Below, one piece after another: positions 17,235-26,167 of a stretch of 64,000 bases of DNA (its first letter is position 1; each line of letters begins with the position of its first letter). Position numbers and translations under genes: made by a program. The notes beneath the pieces are model-generated. The model ran no database searches. It was not told the DNA's origin and saw only the letters and a program-made list of their open reading frames with translations. Origin of the DNA: Mesorhizobium sp. M4B.F.Ca.ET.058.02.1.1 (GTDB lineage Bacteria; Pseudomonadota; Alphaproteobacteria; Rhizobiales; Rhizobiaceae); contig NZ_CP034450.1 of NCBI RefSeq assembly GCF_003952505.1, positions 5,787,001 to 5,851,000 of the forward strand. Reading direction: 5' to 3'.

Positions 17235-18428
17235 ATGAGCGATTCATTCCAGGAAGTGACGTCCGTCTCGTGGTTCGGACGGATCAAGCGCGCGGTCGGC
17301 GGGGTGGTCTTCGGCCTGATCCTGATCGTGCTGATGGTGATCGGTCTGTTCTGGAACGAAGGCCGCGCGGTGCAGACGGCGCGCTCGCTGGCGGAAGGCG
17401 CCGGCACCGTCGTCTCGGCCGGCGTCGACAAGATCGACGCCGGCAATGACGGCAGGCTGGTGCATGTGACTGGACCGGTGACGGCCGATAGCGGTCTTGC
17501 CGATCCGGATTTCGGCATTCAGGCCGAGGGGCTGCGCCTGTCGCGCAGCGTCGAGATGTACCAGTGGAAGGAAGACTCCAAGTCGGAGACGACGAAGAAG
17601 CTGGGTGGCGGCGAGGAGACGGTGACGACCTACAGCTATTCGAAGGTGTGGGACGACAGCCAGATCAACTCATCCGACTTCAAGAAGCCCGACGGCCACC
17701 AGAACCCGCCGATGGCGATCCACAGCAGGAGCTTCCAGATTGCGGAGGGCAAACTCGGCGCCTTCACGCTCGACAGGCCGGTGCTCGACCGCATCGGGGG
17801 CGACAAGGAATTTTCGCTCTCGTCCAGCCAGTCGGCCGCGATCGAGGCTGCCTATACCGGTGCAAAGCCGATCAACATCGTCGACGGCAGGATCTATCTC
17901 GGCGCCGATACGACGTCGCCGGCGCTGGGCGACTATCGCATCGGTTACGAGCTGGCGCCGCTCGGCACCGTCAGCATCGTCGCGCGCCAGGCCGGCGACC
18001 GGTTCGAGTCCTACCAGACGGCGGCCGGCGATGCGTTGCTGATGGTGGATACGGGCGACGTGCCTGCCGACAGGATGTTCGCCGAAGCGGTCAGCGCGAA
18101 CACGCTGATAACCTGGCTGCTGCGCGCCGGCGGCCTGATCCTGCTGACGATAGGCTTTGCCCTGCTGCTCGGCCCGATCGGGGTGATCTTCGACGTCATA
18201 CCCTTCCTCGGCAGCCTGGCCCGGCTGGGCACCGGCATCATCGCCTTCGTCCTGGCGATCCTGGTCGGGACGACGACGATCGCCGTCGCCTGGTTCTGGT
18301 ATCGGCCGGTGCTGGCGGCCGCCATCCTGGCCGCGGGCGTTATTGCCGCGGCGGCGGTGTACATGCTTGGGCGTTCCCGCAAACCGGCCGTGCCGGCCGC
18401 CGCGCCGAGCCCCGGCGCTGCCGCATAG
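17235..18428 (+). CDS. TMEM43 family membrane protein
   Basis: This 397-residue protein fits the TMEM43 (LUMA-like) family, found in bacteria and in the animal inner nuclear membrane; its bacterial function is not established. It has one N-terminal transmembrane helix (about 23-43, VVFGLILIVLMVIGLFWNEG), with the conserved WNEGRAV just after it. A large extracytoplasmic domain (about 45-285) follows, then a C-terminal cluster of three or four helices (about 290-385) and a Pro/Ala tail. The gene is alone: flagellar genes lie upstream on the other strand and a terminator-like hairpin follows. Confidence 0.85.
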   Translation: MSDSFQEVTSVSWFGRIKRAVGGVVFGLILIVLMVIGLFWNEGRAVQTARSLAEGAGTVVSAGVDKIDAGNDGRLVHVTGPVTADSGLADPDFGIQAEGLRLSRSVEMYQWKEDSKSETTKKLGGGEETVTTYSYSKVWDDSQINSSDFKKPDGHQNPPMAIHSRSFQIAEGKLGAFTLDRPVLDRIGGDKEFSLSSSQSAAIEAAYTGAKPINIVDGRIYLGADTTSPALGDYRIGYELAPLGTVSIVARQAGDRFESYQTAAGDALLMVDTGDVPADRMFAEAVSANTLITWLLRAGGLILLTIGFALLLGPIGVIFDVIPFLGSLARLGTGIIAFVLAILVGTTTIAVAWFWYRPVLAAAILAAGVIAAAAVYMLGRSRKPAVPAAAPSPGAAA

Positions 18429-18438
18429 CGTAGAGTTT

Positions 18439-18466
18439 CCAAGGGGCGGCTGCTGCCGCCCCTTGG
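18439..18466. terminator. Bidirectional stem-loop between convergent genes
   Basis: A perfect 12-bp stem, CCAAGGGGCGGC at 18439-18450 paired with 18455-18466, has a 4-base loop. It sits in the 42-bp gap between the convergent TMEM43-like and deacetylase genes. There is no clear T-run on either side, so termination is inferred from the strong stem and its place. Confidence 0.65.
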
Positions 18467-18470
18467 GCTC

Positions 18471-19502
18471 CTACCTGTCCTCGAAGCCGGTCAGCACGCC
18501 GACGGCGTTGATGCCGATCTCTTCCACCGCGTAGCCGCCTTCCATGACGAACAGCGTCGGCAGGCCGAGCCTGGCGATGCGGCGACCGATCTTGGGATAG
18601 TCGGCGCTCTTCAGCTTGAACTGGCTGATCGGGTCCTTCTCGAACGTGTCGACGCCGAGCGACACCACGACGACATCGGGGACGTAGGCGGCAAGCTTGG
18701 AGCAGGCATCCTCCAGGGAGGCGTTCCAGCCGTCCCAGTCGGTGCCGAACGGCATCGGGTAGTTGAGGTTGAAGCCTTCGCCTTCGCCGATGCCGTGCTC
18801 GTCGGCATGGCCGAGGAAGAACGGATATTCGGTCATCGGATCGCCGTGCAGGTTGATCACCTGGACGTCGCCGCGGCCGTAGAAGATCTCCTGCGTGCCG
18901 TTGCCGTGATGGTAGTCGACATCGAGGATCGAGACGCGCCTAGCGCCCTGGTCGAGGAACCACTGCGCGGCAACGGCGGCGTTGTTGATGAAGCAATAGC
19001 CGCCCATGAAGGCGGCACCCGCATGATGGCCGGGCGGGCGGCAGAGCGCGAAGGCGGCCGGCTCGCCGGCCTTGACCAGTTCAGCCGCCGTCAGCGCCAC
19101 TTCATAGGACGACTTGATCGCCGCCCAGGTGCCTTCGACGAAGGTGGCGCCGGCGTCGAAGGAATAATAGCCGAGCAGGCCGTCGATGCGCCGCGGCGGC
19201 ACGTCGCCGCGCAAACCGCGCGTCGGCCAGGTGAACGCCATGGACGAGCCCTTGTGCCCCTCAGCCGTCCATCGCGGCCAGACGGTCGGCAGGAAGTCGA
19301 TGTAGTCGGCACTGTGCACGCGCTTGGCGGCGGCGAGATCATGCTCGACCGGCCCGATGATCAGCCCCAGCTTCTCGCTCTCGACGCGCGCCCTGATGAA
19401 TTCCGCCCGCGACGGCTTTTCGAAACCCGGCACGATCGCCGACGTGACCAGTTCCATCTGGCCTGCATGGCCGGCGTGAAGCGGCGAATAGACAGTCTTC
19501 AT
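18471..19502 (-). CDS. aphA: Acetylpolyamine amidohydrolase (histone deacetylase fold)
   Basis: This zinc enzyme probably removes acetyl groups from N-acetylated polyamines such as acetylputrescine. The 343-residue product matches AphA in length and motifs. The catalytic His pair is in RPPGHHAG (H159, H160). The zinc ligands are in LDVDYHHGNGTQ (D196, H198) and SLGVDTFEKDP (D285), and the transition-state Tyr is in EGGYAVEE (Y324). It lies downstream of a TetR gene on the same strand, next to an amidohydrolase and a PotABCD transporter, which supports a polyamine substrate. Other small acylamines are possible. Confidence 0.88.
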   Translation of the reverse strand: MKTVYSPLHAGHAGQMELVTSAIVPGFEKPSRAEFIRARVESEKLGLIIGPVEHDLAAAKRVHSADYIDFLPTVWPRWTAEGHKGSSMAFTWPTRGLRGDVPPRRIDGLLGYYSFDAGATFVEGTWAAIKSSYEVALTAAELVKAGEPAAFALCRPPGHHAGAAFMGGYCFINNAAVAAQWFLDQGARRVSILDVDYHHGNGTQEIFYGRGDVQVINLHGDPMTEYPFFLGHADEHGIGEGEGFNLNYPMPFGTDWDGWNASLEDACSKLAAYVPDVVVVSLGVDTFEKDPISQFKLKSADYPKIGRRIARLGLPTLFVMEGGYAVEEIGINAVGVLTGFEDR

Positions 19503-19525
19503 GAAATTCCTCTCGAAGTGCGAAA

Positions 19526-20179
19526 TCAGTCAAGATTGAGATAGGGGTTCACCAAGGCGAGCCACATCACTTCCACATCGTCCTCGATAAGGTCGTATGT
19601 CTTGCGATCCCTTTTCAGCCCCACAAGCCGGCACGCGTGCCCGACCTCCATCATCAGCAAGCCGAGGCGGCTCGCGACCTTGTCTTCAAGAGCCGGGTTC
19701 ACATGCTGCAGCCATGCGGCGTAGAGGGCGATGATCTGGTCGTCATATTCGTTCTGGATCGGTCTCAGGTCGGCGTTTCCCGATATGGCCTCGATCACCG
19801 GCATCAGGCTGGCGTTGTCGAGATAGAGCTTCGAGGTGTCGATGAAGAGCTTGCGCACTTCCTGGCGAAACTCTTCGCGGTTGGTGGGCGGGGCGACCTC
19901 GATGCGCCTTGCGATCACCTCCGGAAACGACGACAGCCAGCGCCGGGCGAGGTCGAGAAGTATGGCCTCCTTGTTGGGAAAGTACTGGTAGACCGAACCG
20001 ACCGACAGGCCGGCATGCTGGGCGATGGCGAGCGTCGTCGGCGCCTTGGTTCCTTGCTCCCGCGTCAAGGTCAGCGCCGCGTCGAGAATCCTGTCGACCA
20101 CCTTGCTCGAGCGTTCCTGGCGCGGCTGCTTGCGCGGTTCGAGCGCTATCCTGGTTTCGCGGCTGAGGTTGCGCTTCAC
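19526..20179 (-). CDS. TetR family transcriptional regulator
   Basis: A 217-residue TetR-type repressor. The N-terminal DNA-binding domain (about 18-75) has RSSKVVDRILDAALTLTREQ, TTLAIAQHAGLSVGSVYQYF and the typical PNKEAILLDLA. The C-terminal ligand domain is helical. It is 23 bp upstream of the deacetylase gene on the same strand and divergent from the amidohydrolase. It probably controls this local polyamine/amide module, with a polyamine-like or acyl-amine ligand. That ligand is inference. Confidence 0.9.
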   Translation of the reverse strand: MKRNLSRETRIALEPRKQPRQERSSKVVDRILDAALTLTREQGTKAPTTLAIAQHAGLSVGSVYQYFPNKEAILLDLARRWLSSFPEVIARRIEVAPPTNREEFRQEVRKLFIDTSKLYLDNASLMPVIEAISGNADLRPIQNEYDDQIIALYAAWLQHVNPALEDKVASRLGLLMMEVGHACRLVGLKRDRKTYDLIEDDVEVMWLALVNPYLNLD

Positions 20180-20440
20180 GGCTCTAGGTCCTCGTTCCCC
20201 GCCCCGGTCTCAAGACAGGCGCCGGGTGCTGTCCACAATTCATTCGAAATTCGGAGCGTTGACAAACGCGAATAAATAGTCGCATTCTTTATCCACGCTG
20301 TCTGCCGGGATAACAAGGGGAATTTCGAAGACAGCGCGCTGGCATCATTCTTGTCCCATGGCGCGCCGCTCCGGCGGAGTGGAACGCCGTTGGCCAAGGG
20401 GTTGCCGGTCACGGCCAGTCGTCAAAAGCGCGGAGTCGCG
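20180..20440. promoter_or_regulatory. Divergent tetR/amidohydrolase promoter region
   Basis: This 261-bp gap holds a perfect 10-bp inverted repeat with widely spaced arms, TTCGAAATTC at 20243-20252 and GAATTTCGAA at 20320-20329. A TTGACA hexamer lies at 20259-20264 between them, without a convincing -10. The arms could be two operator half-sites for the TetR protein. Chance occurrence cannot be excluded. Confidence 0.4.
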
Positions 20441-22120
20441 ATGTCTGTCACGGGTGCGGATCACAATGCGGATCTGATCGTCGTCAACGGTCGTGTGCTG
20501 ACCATGGATGCCGACAATCCCGCAGCCGAAGCCATTGCCGTCCATGACGGCGCCATCATCGCGGTTGGCAGTCGCGCCTCCATCGAAGAGCTCAAGGGAC
20601 CGGCCACAAAAGTCATCGACGCCAAGGGCTGTTCGGTGGTCCCGGGTTTCATCGAAGCCCACATGCATCTGTTTTCGGGCGCGGCCGAGCTTGGGCATTT
20701 GCAACTGTCGGGCGTCCACGGCTTCGAGGCGCTGCAAGCAGCGATCCGCGACTATGCATCGGCATGGCCCGACACGAAGATGCTGGTCGGGCAGGGCGTC
20801 GACTATACCGTGCTCGGCGACGAGCGGGTGACGCGCCACCATCTCGACGCGATCCTGCCGGACCGGCCTTTCGTCATGGCCGCTCCCGACCACCACACGA
20901 TGTGGGCCAACACCAAGGCGCTTGAACTGGCAGGCATCCTGCACGGACGCACGCTTGGTCCGGGCAACGAAATCGTCATGGGCGAGGATGGCCTGGCCGC
21001 GGGCGAGCTGCGCGAGGGCGAAGCGTTCGGTCCGGTGCTCGATCTTGCCGGCGAAGGCCGGGTGCGGCTCGGGCTGGCGACCGGCGGCGAGCCGGATCCG
21101 ACGCCGACCGCCGCCGAGCGCGCCGCCGACCGCGACATCATGCGGCGCGGGCTCGCCTGGTGCGCGCGCCACGGCATCACCTCGATCCAGAACATGGACG
21201 GCAATCTCTACCAGCTCGAGCTGCTGGCCGAGATCGAGGCCGAGGAGGGCTTGTCCTGCCGTGCGCAGATACCGTTTCACTACAAGAATTTCATGACGCT
21301 CGACATCCTCGACAAGGCGTCCGTCATGGCCGAACGCTACAACACCGAGTGGTTGTCGTCGGGCATGGTCAAGGTGTTCTATGACGGTGTGCTCGATTCT
21401 TGGACGGCGGTGATGGTCGAACCCTATGCCGACCGGCCGAACTGGGTGGGCGAGCCGCTGTTTACGCCGCGCCAGTTCGCCGAGCTTGCGGTCGCCGTCG
21501 ACAGGCGCGGGCTGCAGATGGCGGTGCATTCGATCGGCGACGGCGCGGTGCGTGCCGTCCTCGACGGCTACGAGGCGGCCGCGAAGGCCAATGGCAAGCG
21601 CGACAGCCGGCACCGGGTCGAGCACATCGAGGTCATCACCGACGCCGATGTGCCACGATTCGAAGATCTTGGCGTCATCGCCTCCATGCAGCCGCCGCAT
21701 CCGCCCGGCGCGATGGATTTTCCCCTGGAACCGACGGTGTCGCGCATCGGGCAGGCCCGCTGGCCGCTAAGCTATGCATGGCGGACCCTGAAGAATGCCG
21801 GCGCGCGCGTCGTCTTCGCCTCCGACTGGCCGGTAGCGCCCATCGATCCGATCCTGGGCATCCAGGCGGCAGTGTTGCGCAAACCATGGGCAAGCACCGA
21901 CCCCGACCAGAGATTCTCGCTGCACGAGGCGATTGCCGGCTATACGGTGGAAGGGGCCTATGCCGAGTTCATGGAGGACCGAAAGGGCCGCCTGAAGCCG
22001 GGCTATCTGGCCGACCTGGTGGTGCTCTCGGCCGATATCGAGGCGACCGCGCCGGAAGATCTGCACAAGGTGCGGCCGGTCACCACGGTTTGCGGCGGAA
22101 AGGTCACTTATCAAGCCTGA
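20441..22120 (+). CDS. YtcJ-like amidohydrolase
   Basis: A metal-dependent amidohydrolase of the YtcJ type (amidohydrolase 3). The 559-residue product begins with the beta-sandwich strand ADLIVVNGRVLTMD. It has the metal-binding GFIEAHMHLF (the HxH of the TIM barrel), a later MAVHSIGDGAVRAVLDGYE, RHRVEHIEVI, and an ASDWPVAPIDP motif near the C terminus. ATG at 20441 was chosen for its GCGGAG ribosome binding site 6 bases upstream; an in-frame TTG 90 bases earlier lacks support. Substrate is unknown. The deacetylase and polyamine transporter next to it suggest an N-acylated amine. Confidence 0.9.
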   Translation: MSVTGADHNADLIVVNGRVLTMDADNPAAEAIAVHDGAIIAVGSRASIEELKGPATKVIDAKGCSVVPGFIEAHMHLFSGAAELGHLQLSGVHGFEALQAAIRDYASAWPDTKMLVGQGVDYTVLGDERVTRHHLDAILPDRPFVMAAPDHHTMWANTKALELAGILHGRTLGPGNEIVMGEDGLAAGELREGEAFGPVLDLAGEGRVRLGLATGGEPDPTPTAAERAADRDIMRRGLAWCARHGITSIQNMDGNLYQLELLAEIEAEEGLSCRAQIPFHYKNFMTLDILDKASVMAERYNTEWLSSGMVKVFYDGVLDSWTAVMVEPYADRPNWVGEPLFTPRQFAELAVAVDRRGLQMAVHSIGDGAVRAVLDGYEAAAKANGKRDSRHRVEHIEVITDADVPRFEDLGVIASMQPPHPPGAMDFPLEPTVSRIGQARWPLSYAWRTLKNAGARVVFASDWPVAPIDPILGIQAAVLRKPWASTDPDQRFSLHEAIAGYTVEGAYAEFMEDRKGRLKPGYLADLVVLSADIEATAPEDLHKVRPVTTVCGGKVTYQA

Positions 22121-22238
22121 CGGTGGCACGGGAATTGCTTTTTAGTCCAGTCCAAGCTCCGCAGTTGCCAAGCCGATTGGCTTATGGTGACAATCAAACA
22201 GGAACAAAACCTGCCGCAGCCATCTCAATGGGGTAATC

Positions 22239-23333
22239 GTGCCGGAACAACCGGATAAGAATGCGATCGAGGTTCGTGGCGTTCGCAAGGTATTTGGCAG
22301 CGGTGAAAACCAGGTCGCCGCTCTCGACACGGTTTCGGTGTCGATCCGCGAAAACGAGTTCTTCACGCTGCTGGGGCCTTCCGGCTGCGGCAAGACAACG
22401 CTTCTGAGGCTGATCGCCGGCTTCGACTTTCCAACCGCCGGCGAGATCCTGCTGCACGGCCAGGACATCGCGCCGCTGCCGCCATTCAAGCGGCCGGTCA
22501 ACACCGTGTTCCAGTCCTACGCGCTGTTCCCGCACATGACGGTAGCCGAGAATATCGGCTTCGGCCTGGAAATGCTGGGCAAGCCCAAGGCCGAGATCAA
22601 GGCGCGCGTCGGCGAGATGCTGAAGCTGGTCAAGATGGAGGCGCTCGCCGGCCGTCGCACCAGCCAGATCTCCGGCGGCCAACAGCAGCGCGTGGCGCTC
22701 GCCCGCGCGCTGGCGCCGCAGCCGAAGGTGCTGCTGCTCGACGAGCCGCTGTCGGCGCTCGACTACAAGCTGCGCAAAGAGATGCAGATCGAGCTGAAGC
22801 GGCTGCAGCACGAGACCGGCATCACCTTCATCTTCGTCACCCACGACCAGGAAGAGGCGCTGACGATGTCGGACCGCATCGCGGTGATGTCGTCGGGCAA
22901 GATCCTGCAGGTCGGCACGCCCTGGGACATCTACGACAAGCCGGCGGAACGCTTCGTCGCCGACTTCATCGGCGAGACCAACTTTCTCACCGCCGCCATA
23001 TCGGACATTGGCAACGGCAAGGCGCGCGCGACGCTCAAATCCGGCGCGACCATCGAGGCGACCGTGGCCGAGGGCTTCCAGCCGAAGGACAACGCCACCG
23101 TGGTGGTGCGGCCGGAGCACGCCAAGCTGAGCAACGCCAAGGGCGACCTGTCGGGAACGGTCGAAAACATCGTCTATTTCGGCACCGACACGCATATCCA
23201 TGTCCAGCTGAACAGCGGCGAGGCCTTCACCGTGCGTCAGCAGAATACGCGCAGCGCCGGCTGCGGCTTCGAGCGCGGCGACAAGGTCGGCATCCTGATC
23301 GGCAACGACGCCGCGCAAGTGCTGAGGGACTGA
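22239..23333 (+). CDS. potA: Polyamine-type ABC transporter ATP-binding protein
   Basis: This is the ATPase subunit of a spermidine/putrescine-type importer. The 364-residue product starts with GTG and has Walker [10 protein letters not shown], signature [14 protein letters not shown], Walker [13 protein letters not shown], and the switch His in [12 protein letters not shown]-terminal TOBE-type domain (about 280-360) includes [10 protein letters not shown]. Its stop overlaps the potB start by one base. The pot symbols mark family; substrate is inferred from homologous PotD and from the acetylpolyamine enzyme nearby. Confidence 0.9.
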   Translation: MPEQPDKNAIEVRGVRKVFGSGENQVAALDTVSVSIRENEFFTLLGPSGCGKTTLLRLIAGFDFPTAGEILLHGQDIAPLPPFKRPVNTVFQSYALFPHMTVAENIGFGLEMLGKPKAEIKARVGEMLKLVKMEALAGRRTSQISGGQQQRVALARALAPQPKVLLLDEPLSALDYKLRKEMQIELKRLQHETGITFIFVTHDQEEALTMSDRIAVMSSGKILQVGTPWDIYDKPAERFVADFIGETNFLTAAISDIGNGKARATLKSGATIEATVAEGFQPKDNATVVVRPEHAKLSNAKGDLSGTVENIVYFGTDTHIHVQLNSGEAFTVRQQNTRSAGCGFERGDKVGILIGNDAAQVLRD

Positions 23334-24253
23334 TGGCCACCGCGGAACAAGTCGCCAAGGAAGCGGAACGGCGCGACGTCCGCACGCGCTGGCTGCTGTC
23401 GGCGCCGGCGCTCATCATCATCTTTCTGGCGGCGACCGGCCCGCTGCTGATCGTGCTGGTCTATTCGCTGCTGACGCCCGGCGCGTACGGCGACGTGAAA
23501 TGGCAATTCTCGCCGGAGGCCTGGCTGTCGGTGTTCATGGAGCGTGACATTTTCGACGACACGCTTTCGCTTGCCGCCGCTCACGTCACCATCTTCTGGC
23601 GCTCCATCAAGCTGGCGATCGTGACGACGATCGCCACCCTGGCGCTGGGTTTCCCGACCGCCTATTTCATGGCGACGCGCAGTGAAAAGACGCGCGACAT
23701 CTGGCTGTTCCTGATCACCATCCCGTTCTGGACGAACCTGCTCATCCGCACCTTCGCGGTGCTGCAGATCATCCGCAACGAGGGCATCATCAACACCATC
23801 CTGATCAAGCTCGGCATCGTCTCGGCGCCTGTCCAAATACTGTTCACCGATACGGCGATCCTGATCGGCATGGCCTATGTCTACCTGCCGCTGATGGTGC
23901 TGCCGATCTATGCCAGCATGGAGAAACTCGACTTCCGGCTGGTCGAGGCCGGCTACGATCTCTATGCCAGCCGGTTCCAGGTGCTGCGGCGCATCATCTT
24001 CCCGCTGGTCAGGCCGGGCGTCATCGCCGGCTCGATCCTGGTCTTCATTCCGGCGATCGGCGCCTATGTCACGCCCAGCGTGCTCGGCGGCGGCAAGAAC
24101 ATGATGCTATCCAACCTGATCGAGTTGCAGTTCGGGCAGGGCCGCAACTGGCCGCTCGGCTCGGCGCTGTCGATCACGGTGATGATCATCGTTATGGTGG
24201 CGCTGCTGGCCTATGTGCGCAATGCCGGACGGCCGGAGGTGCGCCATGGCTAA
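23333..24253 (+). CDS. potB: Polyamine-type ABC transporter permease (PotB-like)
   Basis: An inner-membrane permease subunit. The 306-residue product has six predicted helices, beginning at about 24-45 (LLSAPALIIIFLAATGPLL). It carries the EAA-type coupling loop near RLVEAGYDLYASRFQVLRRI. It overlaps potA by one base and the next permease gene by eight bases, so all four transporter genes form one tight operon. Confidence 0.9.
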   Translation: MATAEQVAKEAERRDVRTRWLLSAPALIIIFLAATGPLLIVLVYSLLTPGAYGDVKWQFSPEAWLSVFMERDIFDDTLSLAAAHVTIFWRSIKLAIVTTIATLALGFPTAYFMATRSEKTRDIWLFLITIPFWTNLLIRTFAVLQIIRNEGIINTILIKLGIVSAPVQILFTDTAILIGMAYVYLPLMVLPIYASMEKLDFRLVEAGYDLYASRFQVLRRIIFPLVRPGVIAGSILVFIPAIGAYVTPSVLGGGKNMMLSNLIELQFGQGRNWPLGSALSITVMIIVMVALLAYVRNAGRPEVRHG

Positions 24254-25043
24254 TTTCTCGATCAAGCACCAGCCGGGCTTCACCGCGATCGCGGCGACCT
24301 GCTTCGTCGTCCTCTATCTGCCGATCATCGTCCTGGTGTTCTACGCCTTCAACGCCGCGACATCGACCTCGGAGTGGGGCGGCTTCTCGCTGAAATGGTT
24401 CCAGTCGGCATGGCAGAACACGCAGGTCATCGATGCCACCCTGCGATCGTTCCAGATCGGTTCGGTTGCCGCGGTGCTGGCGACCATCGCCGCAACCATG
24501 GCGGCGCTGGCGACGACGCGCACGGCGCCCTATCCCGGACTGACCTTCAAATACGCGGCGATCAACCAGCCGCTGATGGTGCCGGAGATCGTCACCGGCG
24601 TGGCGCTGCTGATCTTCTTTTCGCGCATCAAGATTTTCACCGGCTATTCCGGCCTCGGCTATCTGATCGCCGCGCACACGGCATTCTGCATCCCCTTTGC
24701 CTACCTGCCGATCCGGGCGCGGTTGGAGAACATGGACCTGACACTGGAGCGCGCCGCCGCCGATCTCTACGCGACGCCGTGGCGGACGTTCCGCCGCATC
24801 ACGCTGCCGCTGCTGTGGCCCGGCATCCTGGCCGGGCTGATGCTGGCCTTCGTGATCTCGCTCGATGACGTCGTCATCACCGAGTTCGTCAAGTCGGGCG
24901 GCCAGGACACGCTGCCGACCTACATGCTTGGCCAGATCCGTCGGGGGATAACACCCGAGATAAACGCGATATCGACCGTATTCCTGCTTTTGTCGGTCGC
25001 CATCGTGACGTTGTTTTTCTTCATCAGCAGGAAACGCGATTAG
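24246..25043 (+). CDS. potC: Polyamine-type ABC transporter permease (PotC-like)
   Basis: The second permease subunit. The 265-residue product has six helices, starting with IAATCFVVLYLPIIVLVFYA, and a coupling loop near LERAAADLYATPWRTFRRIT. The ATG at 24246 was chosen because it lies inside the end of potB and has the usual short cytoplasmic N terminus (MANFSIKHQ). An in-frame earlier ATG would overlap potB more deeply. Confidence 0.9.
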   Translation: MANFSIKHQPGFTAIAATCFVVLYLPIIVLVFYAFNAATSTSEWGGFSLKWFQSAWQNTQVIDATLRSFQIGSVAAVLATIAATMAALATTRTAPYPGLTFKYAAINQPLMVPEIVTGVALLIFFSRIKIFTGYSGLGYLIAAHTAFCIPFAYLPIRARLENMDLTLERAAADLYATPWRTFRRITLPLLWPGILAGLMLAFVISLDDVVITEFVKSGGQDTLPTYMLGQIRRGITPEINAISTVFLLLSVAIVTLFFFISRKRD

Positions 25044-25066
25044 ACATGAGAAATGGGAGCACAGCC

Positions 25067-26101
25067 ATGAACTGGAAGATCACAGCGACCGCCATGGGGT
25101 TGGCGCTGCTCGCCTCGACAGGCGGCGCCTTCGCCGATGGCGAGCTGAACATCTACAATTGGGGTAACTACACCAGCCCGGACGTCATCAAGAAGTTCGA
25201 GCAGAAATACAACGTCAAGGTGACGATCACCGACTACGATTCGAACGACACTGCGCTGGCCAAGGTGCGTCAGGGCGGCACCGGCTTCGACATTGCGGTG
25301 CCGTCGCAGACCTACGTTCCGATCTGGATCAAGGAAGGTCTCCTGCTTGAGACCGATCCCGGAAAGATGGAGAACTTCAAGAATGTGGCGCCGGAATGGG
25401 CCAATCCCGAATTCGACCCCGGCCGCAAATATTCGGTGCCGTGGGCCTGGGGCACGATCGGAGTCGTTGTCAACACCGATGCCTACAAGGGACCGGCCGA
25501 CAGTTGGGGCATTATCTTCAACACGCCGGATGAGCTCAAGGGCAAGGTCAATGTCGTACCCGAAATGAACGACGTCATGTTCGCGGCGACCAAATATCTC
25601 GGTGGCAAGCAATGCAGCACCGACAAGGAGCTGCTGAAGAAGGTGCGCGACACGCTTGTCGCGGCCAAGCCCAACTGGATCGCGATGGAATACAACACCA
25701 TCGAGAAGATGGGCGCCGGCGACTTCAAGGCAACCAGCGACTGGAACGGTTCGGCGCTGCGCCAGCGGCTGGCGAATCCCGCCATCCATTACAATTATCC
25801 GAAGGAAGGCTTTGGCCTGTGGAGTGACAATGTGGTCGTTCTCAAGGAAGCCAAGAATGTCGAGAATGCCAAGCTGTTCCAGAACTTCATCATGGATCCG
25901 GAAAATGCCGCCGGGCTGTCGGCTTTCCATCGCTACGCCAATGCCATCACCGGTTCGGACAAATACATGCCGGCCGACATGAAGGATGCGCCCGAAGTGG
26001 TCATTCCGGCCGATGCCAAGCCGCAAGCCGAGCTGCAGCTGATGTGCCCGCCGGACGTCCAGGAACTCTACACCAAGATCTGGACCGAACTGCAGAAGTA
26101 G
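25067..26101 (+). CDS. potD: Polyamine-type ABC transporter substrate-binding protein (PotD-like)
   Basis: A periplasmic binding protein of the PotD/PotF class. The 344-residue product has a signal peptide (about 1-23, ending GGAFA) and the typical mature start DGELNIYNWGNYTSPDVIKK. Further conserved parts include GTGFDIAVPSQTYV and YSVPWAWGTIGVVVNTD. The ATG at 25067 follows a GGGAGC ribosome binding site; an upstream in-frame ATG would spoil the signal peptide. It ends just before a strong intrinsic terminator. Confidence 0.92.
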   Translation: MNWKITATAMGLALLASTGGAFADGELNIYNWGNYTSPDVIKKFEQKYNVKVTITDYDSNDTALAKVRQGGTGFDIAVPSQTYVPIWIKEGLLLETDPGKMENFKNVAPEWANPEFDPGRKYSVPWAWGTIGVVVNTDAYKGPADSWGIIFNTPDELKGKVNVVPEMNDVMFAATKYLGGKQCSTDKELLKKVRDTLVAAKPNWIAMEYNTIEKMGAGDFKATSDWNGSALRQRLANPAIHYNYPKEGFGLWSDNVVVLKEAKNVENAKLFQNFIMDPENAAGLSAFHRYANAITGSDKYMPADMKDAPEVVIPADAKPQAELQLMCPPDVQELYTKIWTELQK

Positions 26102-26111
26102 CCGCATCGTG

Positions 26112-26146
26112 ACGGACCCGGCGGCAGGCGCCGCCGGGTCCGTTTT
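26112..26146 (+). terminator. Rho-independent terminator of the pot operon
   Basis: A perfect 14-bp stem (26112-26125 with 26130-26143) has a 4-base AGGC loop and is followed by a short T-run to 26146. It starts 11 bp after the potD stop. The downstream serine hydrolase genes probably use their own promoter or read-through. Confidence 0.9.
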
Positions 26147-26167
26147 CATGTCGTCGGGACATTGATC

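Noticed and set aside
26112-26146. Hairpin as an operator or attachment site
   Set aside because: Its perfect stem, T-run and place right after potD fit a terminator better.
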